Below are positions 37,822 to 46,192 of a stretch of DNA of 64,000 bases, one piece after another; within the stretch, counting starts at the first letter, position 1, and each line of letters begins with the position of its first letter. Source of the DNA: Clostridia bacterium (GTDB taxonomy: Bacteria > Bacillota > Clostridia > Christensenellales > CAG-138). The translations under genes were made by a program, and so were the position numbers. The stretch spans positions 65,500-129,499 of the forward strand of contig JAFYOP010000001.1 in the NCBI GenBank assembly GCA_017547885.1, given 5' to 3'. The notes beneath the pieces are model-generated. The model saw only the letters and a program-made list of their open reading frames with translations, was not told where the DNA came from and ran no database searches.

Positions 37822-38349
37822 TCAGCTGACAAAGATGGTTGTCATGCCTATGGGGGCAACCCTTATCGCCGCACGGCCTATGAGGGCATCAAAGGGAATG
37901 AGCAAAGCTGCCTTGTCAGGCATACTTCCTGTGCGGTCATCGGGAAGAATGAGGAAGGTGCTATCGGGCACGGTAAATTCCTCAAGCTCCCAGGTGGATT
38001 CAGAGACGTTTATTTCCTTCAGAAGGCGGCCGTCTATGTAAACCCGGCCATCCTTGAGAGCAACCTTATCCCCGGGAAGGGCGGCGATACGGCCTATGGA
38101 CGTGCCCTCGGTGCTGAAGGCATAGGCTTCCCCCCGCTGAGGATGGGAAATATGCTTTGACAGCTTGTCGAAGAGTATCACGTCTCCCTTATACAGGGCG
38201 GGAGACATGCCGTCGTCTGCCACCTTTATGCCGGTAAACCACAGGGTGAATATGAGCGCCACCACTGCCGCCGCACAAAGTATGCAGAACAGCCAGTTCA
38301 GCGCAGACAGTTTTTTGTATTGATGGCGGTTTGCCTCAACTCGGGTCAT
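37822..38349 (-). CDS. Signal peptidase I-like protein lacking the catalytic lysine
   Basis: 175 residues of the S26 family. The cytoplasmic start, one membrane helix (about 17-38) and the outer beta domain are present. The nucleophile Ser49 is in place (DDGMSPALYKGDVILF). In the second conserved box, where SPase I has K-R-V-I-G-L-P-G-D, this protein reads SIGRIAALPGD, so the general-base Lys is Gly86; the codon is GGC on the minus strand. The SPase box PDDRTGSMPD near the C-terminus replaces the usual GDNRxxSxDSR. It overlaps the DUF951 stop by 4 bases and ends the aro operon. It may be inactive, or use another base. Confidence 0.8.
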   Translation of the reverse strand: MTRVEANRHQYKKLSALNWLFCILCAAAVVALIFTLWFTGIKVADDGMSPALYKGDVILFDKLSKHISHPQRGEAYAFSTEGTSIGRIAALPGDKVALKDGRVYIDGRLLKEINVSESTWELEEFTVPDSTFLILPDDRTGSMPDKAALLIPFDALIGRAAIRVAPIGMTTIFVS

Positions 38350-38543
38350 TTGCGTTCCTCCAGAGTAAGGTTCTTTTTTGCTTTTTTCATAAACTCCAGT
38401 CTGTCCAGCATTATTATCCTGCCGCAGCCGGCGCACTTTATCTTAACGTCCGCTCCTGTGCGGGTAACTGTCCATTCCGAGCTGCCGCAGGCGTGGGGCT
38501 TGCGCATGAGTATGCGGTGGTCAAGGTCAAATTCCGTTATCAT
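38346..38543 (-). CDS. DUF951 family small zinc-ribbon-like protein
   Basis: 65 residues with the family pattern: LMRKPHACGSSEWTVTRTGA, then VKIKCAGCGRIIMLDR. Cys19, Cys37 and Cys40 could bind a metal. Function is unknown; in many Bacillota it is near engD or rpsF, whereas here it is inside the shikimate operon. GGAGGG precedes the ATG. Its stop overlaps the next gene's start. Confidence 0.9.
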   Translation of the reverse strand: MITEFDLDHRILMRKPHACGSSEWTVTRTGADVKIKCAGCGRIIMLDRLEFMKKAKKNLTLEERK

Positions 38544-38568
38544 ATATGCCCTCCGTGGGATGGTTTTT

Positions 38569-39045
38569 TTATAAAAGAGCCGCTATGGCTTTTGCCAGCT
38601 GCTCTGCAGTATTGCCGGTAAACTCCGCATCTGCGGTGCGATAAAGGGGCAGACGTTCTTTATAAATTGAAAACAATGCGTCTGTGCCGTCCTTTAAAAG
38701 AGGCCGGCCTAAAGGGTCAAGAGTGGCGGCGGTTTCCGCAATATCACGGTGCAGCCACAGCACCTTGCCCGTTGAGGCCATAAGGCTGCGGTTTTGCTCC
38801 CTCAGCACAATTCCGCCGCCGGTGGAGACTATGCCGAAGGGGCGCGTGCTTACTTCCACAAGTATTTCGCTTTCCACATTGCGGAAGTATTCCTCGCCGT
38901 GGCGCTCAAACATTTCTGAGATAGTCATGCCTGCTTTCTGCTCCGCCATATCATCCGTGGAGTAAAAGGGAAGGCCCAATATGCGGGAGGCGGCAGAGCC
39001 CAGCTCGGATTTTCCGCTGCCCATCATGCCGGTAAGGTATATCAT
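38569..39045 (-). CDS. aroK: Shikimate kinase
   Basis: Phosphorylates shikimate to shikimate-3-phosphate with ATP. The 158 residues show the P-loop GMMGSGKS (6-13), FYSTDDMAEQKAGMTI with the shikimate-binding Asp, FRNVESEIL, VSTGGGIVL (about 73-81) and the lid Arg in DPLGRPLL. GGAGG lies just before ATG 39045, which is within the end of aroC. Third gene of aroA-aroC-aroK-DUF951-lepB-like. Confidence 0.95.
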   Translation of the reverse strand: MIYLTGMMGSGKSELGSAASRILGLPFYSTDDMAEQKAGMTISEMFERHGEEYFRNVESEILVEVSTRPFGIVSTGGGIVLREQNRSLMASTGKVLWLHRDIAETAATLDPLGRPLLKDGTDALFSIYKERLPLYRTADAEFTGNTAEQLAKAIAALL

Positions 39046-40100
39046 GCTTCCTCCATAAATGCGTCCAGTATGCCAAGGAGCAGCGCCGCCTCCGCCGCAG
39101 CAAGGCCCCGAAGGGCAATGCATCCGTCATGGCGGCCCTGTATGGCGATATCCGTATTTTCCATGGCGGCAAGGTCAACGCTGTGCTGAGGCAGGGCAAT
39201 GGAAGGGGTGGGGCGGAAGGAGACCCGCACTATAATGGGTGCGCCGTTTGCCATGCCTGATTGTATGCCGCCGGAGTTGTTGCTTTGGAGCGTTATGCGG
39301 CCGTTCAATATCCTGAGGCCGTCGTTTGCCTGTGAGCCGTGCATGGAGGCAAAGGCAGAGCCTGCGCCGAACTCCACCGCCTTTACGCCGGGTATGGCGT
39401 ACATGAGGGAGGAGATACGGCTTTCAAGGCCATCCCATAATTCGCCCCCAAGGCCAACGGGAAGGCCAAGGGCGCAAAGCTCTATGCAGCCGCCCACAGA
39501 ATCCCCATTAAGAGAGGAGAGGACATCCTGCATGTCCGCCCTTGCGGCGGGGGTTATTACGGGGAAATCTGCGTTTCTGAGGGCGTTCAGCTGCTCATGT
39601 GTGGTATTGAGGGGGTCAAAGGGGGTATCTGACCCAGAACCTATGGTAAGGTAGTGCCCCCCTACGGCTATGCCGTGCCGTGACAAAATCTGCCGCGCAA
39701 TGGCCCCGGCAAAGACCAGGGGCAGAGTCATACGCCCGGAAAACCTGCCGCCGCCTGTGGGAATGGAGCCAAACTTTACATAGGCGGGATAGTCGCAATG
39801 GGAGGGGCGGGGGATGGTATGCATGGCATCGTAATCCGCGGGACGAATATTGCGGTTGTAAAAGCGCGCTTCCAGGGTATTACCGTTTGTGACGCCCTTT
39901 GTTACGCCGCTGATATAGTGGGGAAGATCATCTTCAATGCGGGGGGTGGTGCCCAAAGCGCCGGCCCTGCGCCTGTTAAGGTCATGGGATATCACAGCGT
40001 CATCAAGGATGATGCCCTTTGGCACTTCCATGGTAAGGCCGATATACTCTGAATGTGATTCGCCGTAAATATTCAGTTTCATGCTGCCCCATGGCTTCAT
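39042..40100 (-). CDS. aroC: Chorismate synthase (divergent)
   Basis: Converts EPSP to chorismate with reduced FMN. The 352 residues contain the family landmarks, but several are altered. GESHG reads GESHS (about 14-18), and LNRRRAGALG replaces LxRRxPG. RPSHCDYPAYVKFG keeps the catalytic His. The GRASARET box reads GRFSGRMTLP, and the C-terminal GIQSGMANGAPI and GRHDGCIALRG are close to standard. Its place between aroA and aroK with 4-base overlaps supports a working enzyme despite divergence. Start ATG 40100 lies in the aroA stop (ATGA). Confidence 0.9.
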   Translation of the reverse strand: MKPWGSMKLNIYGESHSEYIGLTMEVPKGIILDDAVISHDLNRRRAGALGTTPRIEDDLPHYISGVTKGVTNGNTLEARFYNRNIRPADYDAMHTIPRPSHCDYPAYVKFGSIPTGGGRFSGRMTLPLVFAGAIARQILSRHGIAVGGHYLTIGSGSDTPFDPLNTTHEQLNALRNADFPVITPAARADMQDVLSSLNGDSVGGCIELCALGLPVGLGGELWDGLESRISSLMYAIPGVKAVEFGAGSAFASMHGSQANDGLRILNGRITLQSNNSGGIQSGMANGAPIIVRVSFRPTPSIALPQHSVDLAAMENTDIAIQGRHDGCIALRGLAAAEAALLLGILDAFMEEA

Positions 40101-41320
40101 GATATGCTTCCTCCAAGGGATGTAAATTCGCTAAGGAACTGGGGGGCGGACTTGGCTATGCAGTCTGTATTATCCGGCTCTATGCCGCCGCACATTCCGC
40201 CCATTGTTATCAGCATCATGGCGATACGGTGATCGTTATGAGTAAGGCAGCTGCAGCCGCGAAGCTTTTTGCCGCCCCGGATGATAAAGCCGTCGGGGGT
40301 TTCTTTTATGTCTGCCCCAAGGCGGCTCAGCTCCTGCACTATGGCGGCGATCCTGTCGGATTCCTTCAGCCGCAGGCGGGAGGCGTTGTATATGCGGGTT
40401 TTGCCGGAGGCGGCGCAGGCAGCGGCCGCTATGGCGGGAACTATATCGGGGATGTGTGATGCATCCACGTCCGTGCCCGTCAAGGCGCCCTGTGAAACGG
40501 TGACGGAATCGGCCCCGATTTTCACCTTTGCGCCCATGCGGGAAAGTATATCGGATATTTCGGAATCCCTCTGGGTGGGATCCGGCGCAAGGCCGGTTAC
40601 GGTCACCTCGCCGTACACAGCTCCTGCCGCAAGCAGCATCGCGGCGTGGCTGTGATCGCCCGGAATGGCGAAATCGGCAGGGAGAAGCATTGAAGGACGG
40701 ACTATAATCGTGCCGTCATCCCATGCGGTGTTTCCGCCGAAACGGCTGAGACAGCCGCGGGTCATCTGGATATAGCCTGCGCTTTGTATGGGGGTGGTGG
40801 GGATTATGCGGCTTTCGCCTTCCAGCAGGGACAGGGCAAAAATAAGGCCGCTGATAAACTGGGAGGATACATCCCCCGCTATATGAAAATCTCCATGGGA
40901 GTATCTTCCGGATACGGAATGCATGTCCGCCCTTACGCCCTTATGCCGAAGCAGCGAGATCAAAGGCTCCATGGGGCGGCGGGCAAGGGACGGGGCGAGG
41001 GAAAACTCCGCCCTGTCTGCAATAAGGGGGGCGACAGGATACAGCAGGCGGTAGGTTGTGCCGCTTTCGCCGCAATTGAGCAATGCATATGAAACCGGGC
41101 GGCTTATACCCTGTATGGTGAGGGAGCTGCCTTCAGGCTCTGCATTTGCCCCCAGAGCCCTTATGCAGCGCAGGGTGGCCCGGGTATCCCCGGACAGGGA
41201 AAAGCTGCTTATATGGCTTATACCGCTGCACAGTGAGGCGGATATGAGCGCACGGTGGCTGATGCTCTTTGATGGCATAGCAGGCACTGTGCCCGAAAGG
41301 CTGCCGCCGAATATTGCCAC
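40097..41320 (-). CDS. aroA: 3-phosphoshikimate 1-carboxyvinyltransferase (EPSP synthase)
   Basis: Transfers enolpyruvyl from PEP to shikimate-3-phosphate. The 407 residues show PSKSISHRAL at the substrate site, NCGESGTTYRLL, LARRPMEPL, GDVSSQFISGLIFAL, PDIVPAIAAAA, RLKESDRI and THNDHRIAM. The PEP-site segment GESGTTYRLL is unlike the GNAGTAMRPL of glyphosate-sensitive class I enzymes. I take the GTG at 41320 as start because AGGGAGGG is 7 bases away; a TTG directly before it is possible. First gene of the minus-strand operon. Confidence 0.96.
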   Translation of the reverse strand: MAIFGGSLSGTVPAMPSKSISHRALISASLCSGISHISSFSLSGDTRATLRCIRALGANAEPEGSSLTIQGISRPVSYALLNCGESGTTYRLLYPVAPLIADRAEFSLAPSLARRPMEPLISLLRHKGVRADMHSVSGRYSHGDFHIAGDVSSQFISGLIFALSLLEGESRIIPTTPIQSAGYIQMTRGCLSRFGGNTAWDDGTIIVRPSMLLPADFAIPGDHSHAAMLLAAGAVYGEVTVTGLAPDPTQRDSEISDILSRMGAKVKIGADSVTVSQGALTGTDVDASHIPDIVPAIAAAACAASGKTRIYNASRLRLKESDRIAAIVQELSRLGADIKETPDGFIIRGGKKLRGCSCLTHNDHRIAMMLITMGGMCGGIEPDNTDCIAKSAPQFLSEFTSLGGSIS

Positions 41321-41486
41321 CAATATCCCTCCCTTGCAGATGTGATTAATAACATTCTATACCAATATTATCATATCACACTCCGGGCCGAATATCATCT
41401 GGAAAAAGGCCGCCGCATGGTGTATATTGAAAGAGAAGCACAATGCTGAAATAGTATTTTGAATATTTAACATGGGAGGCATACAA

Positions 41487-43223
41487 ATGCTCAAGCTCCT
41501 CAGAAGCGCAATGGCGGCAGCCGGCGCGGATATGTTCCTCATCCCAACCGCCGACCCCCACGGCTCTGAATATCCCGGCGAGCACTACAAGGTGCGCCGT
41601 TATTTCTCAGGCTTTACCGGCAGCGCAGGCACCCTGGCCGTCACCGCAGATGAGGCAGGCCTTTGGACTGACGGAAGGTATTTCCTGCAGGCGGAAAGGG
41701 AGCTTAAGGGCACAGGCATTGACCTTTATAAAACGGGGCAGCCCGGCGTTCCTGCCATATTCGACTGGATACAGGATAACCTTAAGGGTACGCTGGGGGT
41801 GGACTTTCGCACCATTACAGCTGCTGAGGGCAACGACCTTGCGGAGCGGGGAATAAGGCTTGCTGATTATCCCGACCTTATTGATTCTGCATGGAAGGAC
41901 AGGCCGGAGCTTTCTCCCGCGCCTGCATACAGCCTCAGCATTGAGTACACAGGCCGTTCCACGGTGGATAAGCTTGCCGCTGTTCGTGAGCAGATGAAGC
42001 AAAAGGGGGCAAACGCCTGCGTGCTGACCGCCCTTGATGATCTTGCCTGGCTGTTCAATATCAGGGGAGAGGACGTAAAGTATCTGCCTGTTGCCCTGTG
42101 CTACGGCATAGTTGAAATGGATCATGCCTATCTCTTTATGGATGAGAAAAAGGCCGCTCCCATAATGGATGCAATGAAGGCGGCGGGGGTGGAGCTGCTG
42201 CCTTACAACGGCATATATTCCTTTATCGGCAAGTACGGCAGGGAGGATGCCGTGATGGCCTCCCTTGGCAAGCTCAACTACAGGCTGTACCTTGACCTGA
42301 AGGGCTGCGGCAGCATAATAGACTATGATGCCATATCCTTGATGAAGGCCATTAAGAACGAGGCGGAACTGAAGTATTCCCGCCTGAGCCACATTAAGGA
42401 TGGCGTGGCTGTAAGCCGCTTTATCCGCTGGGCAAAGGAAAACGCCGCCAATGGCTTTACCGAAATGCAGGCAGGTGACAAGATAAGGGAGCTGAGGTAT
42501 CAGCAGGAGGGCTGCATAGACGAGAGCTTTTCCACCATCTGCGGCTACGGCCCCCACGGCGCAATAATACACTACTCCGCAAATGAGGATACCGACATAG
42601 CTGTGGAGCCCCATGGCCTGCTGCTGGTGGATTCCGGCGGACAGTATTCCGGCGGCACCACGGATATTACCCGCACCATAGCAATGGGCCCTGTAAAGGC
42701 AGAGCAGAAGCTGGGCTTTACCCTTGTGCTGGAGGGCATGCTGGCCCTGATGGATGCAAAGTTCCCAAAGGGCTGTGCCGGATACCATCTGGACGCCATC
42801 GCCCGTATGCCCCTGTGGGAGCGCGGCATGGACTATAACCATGGCACAGGCCACGGTGTAGGCTGCATGCTGTCTGTACACGAAGGCCCCAACGGCTTCC
42901 GCTGGCAGAAGACCGCCCGCTCCGACAGGGCGGAGCTTTGCCCCGGTATGATAACCTCTGACGAGCCGGGTATCTACGTTGAGAATGAATACGGCGTGCG
43001 CATAGAGAACCTTGTGGAGTGCGTTGAGGAAGGAAACGGCTTCCTTGGCTTCCGCAGCCTTACCTTTGCCCCCATTGACCTTGATGCGGTGGATGTGAAC
43101 GTGCTCACCGAAAAGGGTAAAGAGCGGCTCAACAGATATCACAAAGAGGTATACGAAAAGCTGTCCCCCCTGATGACAGAGGATGAGCGGGAATGGCTTA
43201 AGACCCAGACCAGGGAAATATAA
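41487..43223 (+). CDS. Xaa-Pro aminopeptidase (M24B, aminopeptidase P family)
   Basis: Removes N-terminal residues preceding proline. The 578 residues match the long, three-domain (eukaryote-like) APP1 form: two creatinase-like N-terminal domains (GFTGSAGTLAVTADEAGLWT, LDDLAWLFNIRG) and the pita-bread metallopeptidase. Metal ligands are seen in LLVDSGGQYSGGTTDITRT (two Asp), NHGTGHGVGC (His), SDEPGIY (Glu) and GVRIENLVEC (Glu). The start is ATG 41487 behind GGGAGG. Probably cytoplasmic peptide recycling. Divergent from aroA. Confidence 0.95.
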   Translation: MLKLLRSAMAAAGADMFLIPTADPHGSEYPGEHYKVRRYFSGFTGSAGTLAVTADEAGLWTDGRYFLQAERELKGTGIDLYKTGQPGVPAIFDWIQDNLKGTLGVDFRTITAAEGNDLAERGIRLADYPDLIDSAWKDRPELSPAPAYSLSIEYTGRSTVDKLAAVREQMKQKGANACVLTALDDLAWLFNIRGEDVKYLPVALCYGIVEMDHAYLFMDEKKAAPIMDAMKAAGVELLPYNGIYSFIGKYGREDAVMASLGKLNYRLYLDLKGCGSIIDYDAISLMKAIKNEAELKYSRLSHIKDGVAVSRFIRWAKENAANGFTEMQAGDKIRELRYQQEGCIDESFSTICGYGPHGAIIHYSANEDTDIAVEPHGLLLVDSGGQYSGGTTDITRTIAMGPVKAEQKLGFTLVLEGMLALMDAKFPKGCAGYHLDAIARMPLWERGMDYNHGTGHGVGCMLSVHEGPNGFRWQKTARSDRAELCPGMITSDEPGIYVENEYGVRIENLVECVEEGNGFLGFRSLTFAPIDLDAVDVNVLTEKGKERLNRYHKEVYEKLSPLMTEDEREWLKTQTREI

Positions 43224-43237
43224 AGCAAGCATAAATA

Positions 43238-43270
43238 AAACCCGACATGCCGCATGGCGTGTCGGGTTTG
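43238..43270 (+). terminator. Terminator of the aminopeptidase gene
   Basis: AAACCCGACA-TGCCGCATGGCG-TGTCGGGTTT, then GTGATTTTT. Confidence 0.8.
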
Positions 43271-43288
43271 TGATTTTTGAGGAAATAT

Positions 43289-43462
43289 TTATCTATACCC
43301 ACCTACCGCCCTTTAAGGATATTTCGCCTTACGGCGAAATGGTATATCCGTCCGAAAGGTATTCTATAATTACCATTCTTGTATTATCGGCGCTTTTCAC
43401 AGCACTTTCGGATTTTCCGCAGGAAAAACTATCTTAAAAGGGTGGTGGGTGGGTATAGATAA
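43289..43462 (+). repeat. Repeat family C, copy 2
   Basis: TTATCTATACCCACCTACCG at the left and the matching GGTGGGTGGGTATAGATAA at the right. Inner hairpins are ATTTCGCC-TTAC-GGCGAAAT and TTTTCC-GCA-GGAAAA. 174 bp, like copy 1. Confidence 0.85.
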
Positions 43463-43514
43463 TAGCTATGCAAACAAAACCGCAAACAGATGACTGCTTG
43501 CGGTTTGCTCGCTG

Positions 43515-43731
43515 ATGGATAACCTGTATGAGGTTTTCGATCCGCATTTGGCGGCGTGTACGGCAAATGCGGAACAAAGCCGCAAGGCTTTGATTCCCTG
43601 CATAATTTGCCGCCCGGTAAATCCCGCAGGATTTATAGGCAAATTATGTAAAAACCCCGTAAGGTTTATAATCGCACACATGCGAAGCATTTGTGCGGTG
43701 ACTCGAAGAAAACCCTAAAGGTTTTCTTCGA
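43515..43731 (-). repeat. Repeat family D, copy 4 (extended)
   Basis: Minus strand: TCGAAGAAAACC-TTTA-GGGTTTTCTTCGA; an extra CCGCACAAATG..CATGTGTGCG hairpin; CATAATTTGCC..GGCAAATTATG; CAAAGCC-TTGC-GGCTTTG; CCGCATTTGCCGTACACGCC with CAAATGCGG; AACCTCATACAGGTT. The first hairpin overlaps the last codons and stop of nadE. Confidence 0.75.
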
Positions 43732-45589
43732 AAGCTGTGCGGAACGCGTCGCTGGGCATACGCCAATCTCCTCTGGGGGAGATGCCCACGGAGCCTACCT
43801 TAGGGCCGTCGGGCAGGCAGCTGCGCTTGAACTGCTGGGAAAAGAAGCGGCGCAGGAAGGTGGAAAGCCACTTGCGGATAACGTCTTCGCTGTATTCCCC
43901 CTTGAAGGCATGGCGGGCCAGGGCAAATATCTTTTCGGGGCTGAAGCCAAAGCGCAGGAAGTAGAACAGGAAGAAATCATGCAGCTCGTAGGGGCCCACA
44001 AGGTCCTCTGTGAACTGGGTCATGTCGCCGTCCTCCTCGGTGGGCAGAAGTTCGGGGGATACGGGGGTATCCAGTATGTCAAGCAGTACGGAGGAAAGGG
44101 CGGGGGCAGACTTTGACGCACAGTGGCGCACAAGGTGGCGCACAAGGGTCTTGGGTACGTCGGCGTTTACGCTGTACATGGACATGTGGTCGCCGTTGTA
44201 GGTGGCCCAGCCCAGTGCAAGCTCTGAAAGGTCTCCTGTGCCGATAACAAGGCCGTTTTCCATATTGGCAACGTCCATAAGCACCTGAGTGCGCTCACGG
44301 GCCTGACCGTTTTCAAAGGTGACGCTGTGGTCGTTATAGTCGTGGCCGATATCCGTAAAGTGCTGCTTTACGCTGTCGCCGATGGGGATCTCACGGAAGG
44401 TGACCCCCAGCTCATTGCAGAGTATTTCCGCATTGGAGCGGGTGCGGCCGGTGGTACCGAAACAGGGCATGGTTATTGCCAGCACATCGCTGTGGGGACG
44501 GCTGAGCATATCCAGAGCCCTTACCGCAACCAGCAGCGCAAGGCAGGAATCAAGGCCGCCGGATATGCCGATAACCAGCGTTTTGGCGTTTACGTGGCTT
44601 ACGCGGCGGGCAAGGCCACGGGCCTGAATGTCCAGTATGCGCTCGGCACGGTGGGGTTCTTCCGGAATGAAGGGGGAGCGGCTTATGGCCCGCTCAAGGG
44701 AAGCCTTGGGGCGGATGCTGAAGCGCACGGCAGGCAGGTCATCTATGGGGGCTGTGCGGTTGGATTCCGCTATGAGCATATCCACGTCCACGTCGGCCCG
44801 GCACATATCCCCTTCAAAGGGGGGATTTTCTGCAAGTATGCGGCCCCGCTCCGCGATTATGCCATGACCTGAGAAAACCATATCCGTGGTGGATTCGCCG
44901 CTTGCGGGATTGGCCATAACGTAAGCGCAGCTGAGGCGCGCGGAGGCGGCGGAAAGCAGGCTCTTTCGCATTTCCTCACGGTGAACAAGCTCAGCAGCGG
45001 CTGCGGGGTTGGCTATCACGGCAGCGCCGCAGCGGGCAAGGAAGTCTCCCTGAGCATCGGGGGACAGCAGCTCGTCCCCTACGGTCACGCCGAAGGTAAA
45101 GGCGGGCATCTCTTCACAGCTGAAAAGAAGATCGCTGCAGAAGGGGGCAGACCGGCCTGCAAGGTCTATATCGCAGCAGATATCGCTGCCTGGGGTAAAG
45201 GTGCGGGCTTCATAAAGTTCGCTTTTGCGGGGAAGAACCTTGCGGGGCACCACGCCGAGAAGCTGACCGTGCTGTATTACGGCGGCGCAGTCGTATATGC
45301 CGCCCATATACCTTACGGGCAGGCCTATGACAGCTATGGCGTCTATATCTTCCGTGGCGTCCAGTATGCAGCAAAGAGCAGCTTCCGCGGCCTTCAAAAG
45401 GGCGGCCTGATTGTAAAGGTCGCCGCAGGTGCAGCCCGTCAGGGCAAGCTCCGGGAATACCGCAAGGGAGCAGCCCTGCCGGTCTGCCTTGTGATAAAGA
45501 TCCAGTATGCTTTCTGCGTTTGCGGCGGGGTCTGCTACGGTTACTTTGGGGGAGAGGGCGGATACCCGCACAAAGCCCATGTTGATCAT
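43715..45589 (-). CDS. nadE: NAD+ synthetase, two-domain form with degenerate glutaminase site
   Basis: Amidates nicotinic acid adenine dinucleotide to NAD+. The 624 residues combine an N-terminal nitrilase-like glutaminase domain and a C-terminal ATP-dependent synthetase. The synthetase half is intact: VIGISGGLDSCLALL P-loop, GTTGRTRSNAE, GTGDLSELALGWATYNGDH. In the glutaminase half the Glu is kept (FPELALTG). However, the position of the Lys reads GVVPRKVLP, and the usual ICEDLW nucleophile box reads VTVGDELL, so the catalytic Cys is Gly. The enzyme may therefore use free ammonia. GGAGG precedes ATG 45589. Its last residues (FEENL) are encoded inside the first hairpin of repeat D4. Confidence 0.93.
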   Translation of the reverse strand: MINMGFVRVSALSPKVTVADPAANAESILDLYHKADRQGCSLAVFPELALTGCTCGDLYNQAALLKAAEAALCCILDATEDIDAIAVIGLPVRYMGGIYDCAAVIQHGQLLGVVPRKVLPRKSELYEARTFTPGSDICCDIDLAGRSAPFCSDLLFSCEEMPAFTFGVTVGDELLSPDAQGDFLARCGAAVIANPAAAAELVHREEMRKSLLSAASARLSCAYVMANPASGESTTDMVFSGHGIIAERGRILAENPPFEGDMCRADVDVDMLIAESNRTAPIDDLPAVRFSIRPKASLERAISRSPFIPEEPHRAERILDIQARGLARRVSHVNAKTLVIGISGGLDSCLALLVAVRALDMLSRPHSDVLAITMPCFGTTGRTRSNAEILCNELGVTFREIPIGDSVKQHFTDIGHDYNDHSVTFENGQARERTQVLMDVANMENGLVIGTGDLSELALGWATYNGDHMSMYSVNADVPKTLVRHLVRHCASKSAPALSSVLLDILDTPVSPELLPTEEDGDMTQFTEDLVGPYELHDFFLFYFLRFGFSPEKIFALARHAFKGEYSEDVIRKWLSTFLRRFFSQQFKRSCLPDGPKVGSVGISPRGDWRMPSDAFRTAFEENL

Positions 45590-45632
45590 ATTTATACCTC
45601 CATTGCCCCCCAAAAAAAGGGGGCTTGGTGAA

Positions 45633-46097
45633 TTAGCGAATTTTGCAGGAGAGAGTGTCTGCCGTTACCTTGTATACGCAGACGCCCTGAACCATCTGGG
45701 GAGTGAAGGCAAATTCCTTGCCTGTCATGTGCAGCATAAGGCGGTTGAGGGCATATATCCTGTCCTCGGTGGATTGGATAAACTCCACATTGCCTTCGGC
45801 GATAACGCTGGCAAACTGATAGCCGTAGGCGCAGGGGTTGCTGGATTCCACCACATCGCCGGACCAGTCCAGCTCAAGGCACACGGCAGGATTGACCTTT
45901 AGTATATCCAGCTTGCGGCCTTCTTGGGCGCTGTGGAAGTAAAAGGTAAATACACCGTCGACCTCGGTATAGCCAAAGTTCAGCGCCACCATGTAGGGCT
46001 TGTTTCCATCGCACATGGCCATGCGGCAAACCTTGCAGCCGGACAAAAATTCATTGATGCGGGAAATGTCGGTAATTTCTCTGTCCTTGCGTCGCAT
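45633..46097 (-). CDS. Pyridoxamine 5'-phosphate oxidase-like flavin protein
   Basis: 154 residues with the split-barrel PPOX fold: ISRINEFLSGCKVCRMAMCD, KPYMVALNFGYTEVDGVFTFYFHSA cut by the usual turn, GRKLDILKVNPAVCLEL, and YGYQFASVIAEGNVEFI. Such proteins (NimA/5-nitroimidazole reductase-like) bind FMN, F420 or haem; the substrate is unknown. Start ATG 46097 has AGGAG upstream; upstream extension has no signal. It follows the SPFH gene on the same strand, with a hairpin between, and precedes nadE by 43 bases. Confidence 0.85.
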   Translation of the reverse strand: MRRKDREITDISRINEFLSGCKVCRMAMCDGNKPYMVALNFGYTEVDGVFTFYFHSAQEGRKLDILKVNPAVCLELDWSGDVVESSNPCAYGYQFASVIAEGNVEFIQSTEDRIYALNRLMLHMTGKEFAFTPQMVQGVCVYKVTADTLSCKIR

Positions 46098-46147
46098 AAT
46101 ATCTCCTGAAGTTAAATGCGGGGTGATCAAAGCCGGAGCAATGTATA

Positions 46148-46176
46148 AAGGAGGTGGGGAAACCCCACCTCCCCTG
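46148..46176 (-). terminator. Hairpin after the SPFH gene
   Basis: GGAGGTGGGG-AAA-CCCCACCTCC, with TTTATAC on the minus strand: likely terminator for the SPFH gene. Confidence 0.65.
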
Positions 46177-46192
46177 TTTACTTGAGGCAGTA

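Noticed and set aside
41607..43232. 541-residue minus-strand frame across the aminopeptidase
   Set aside because: Antisense shadow with low-complexity composition.
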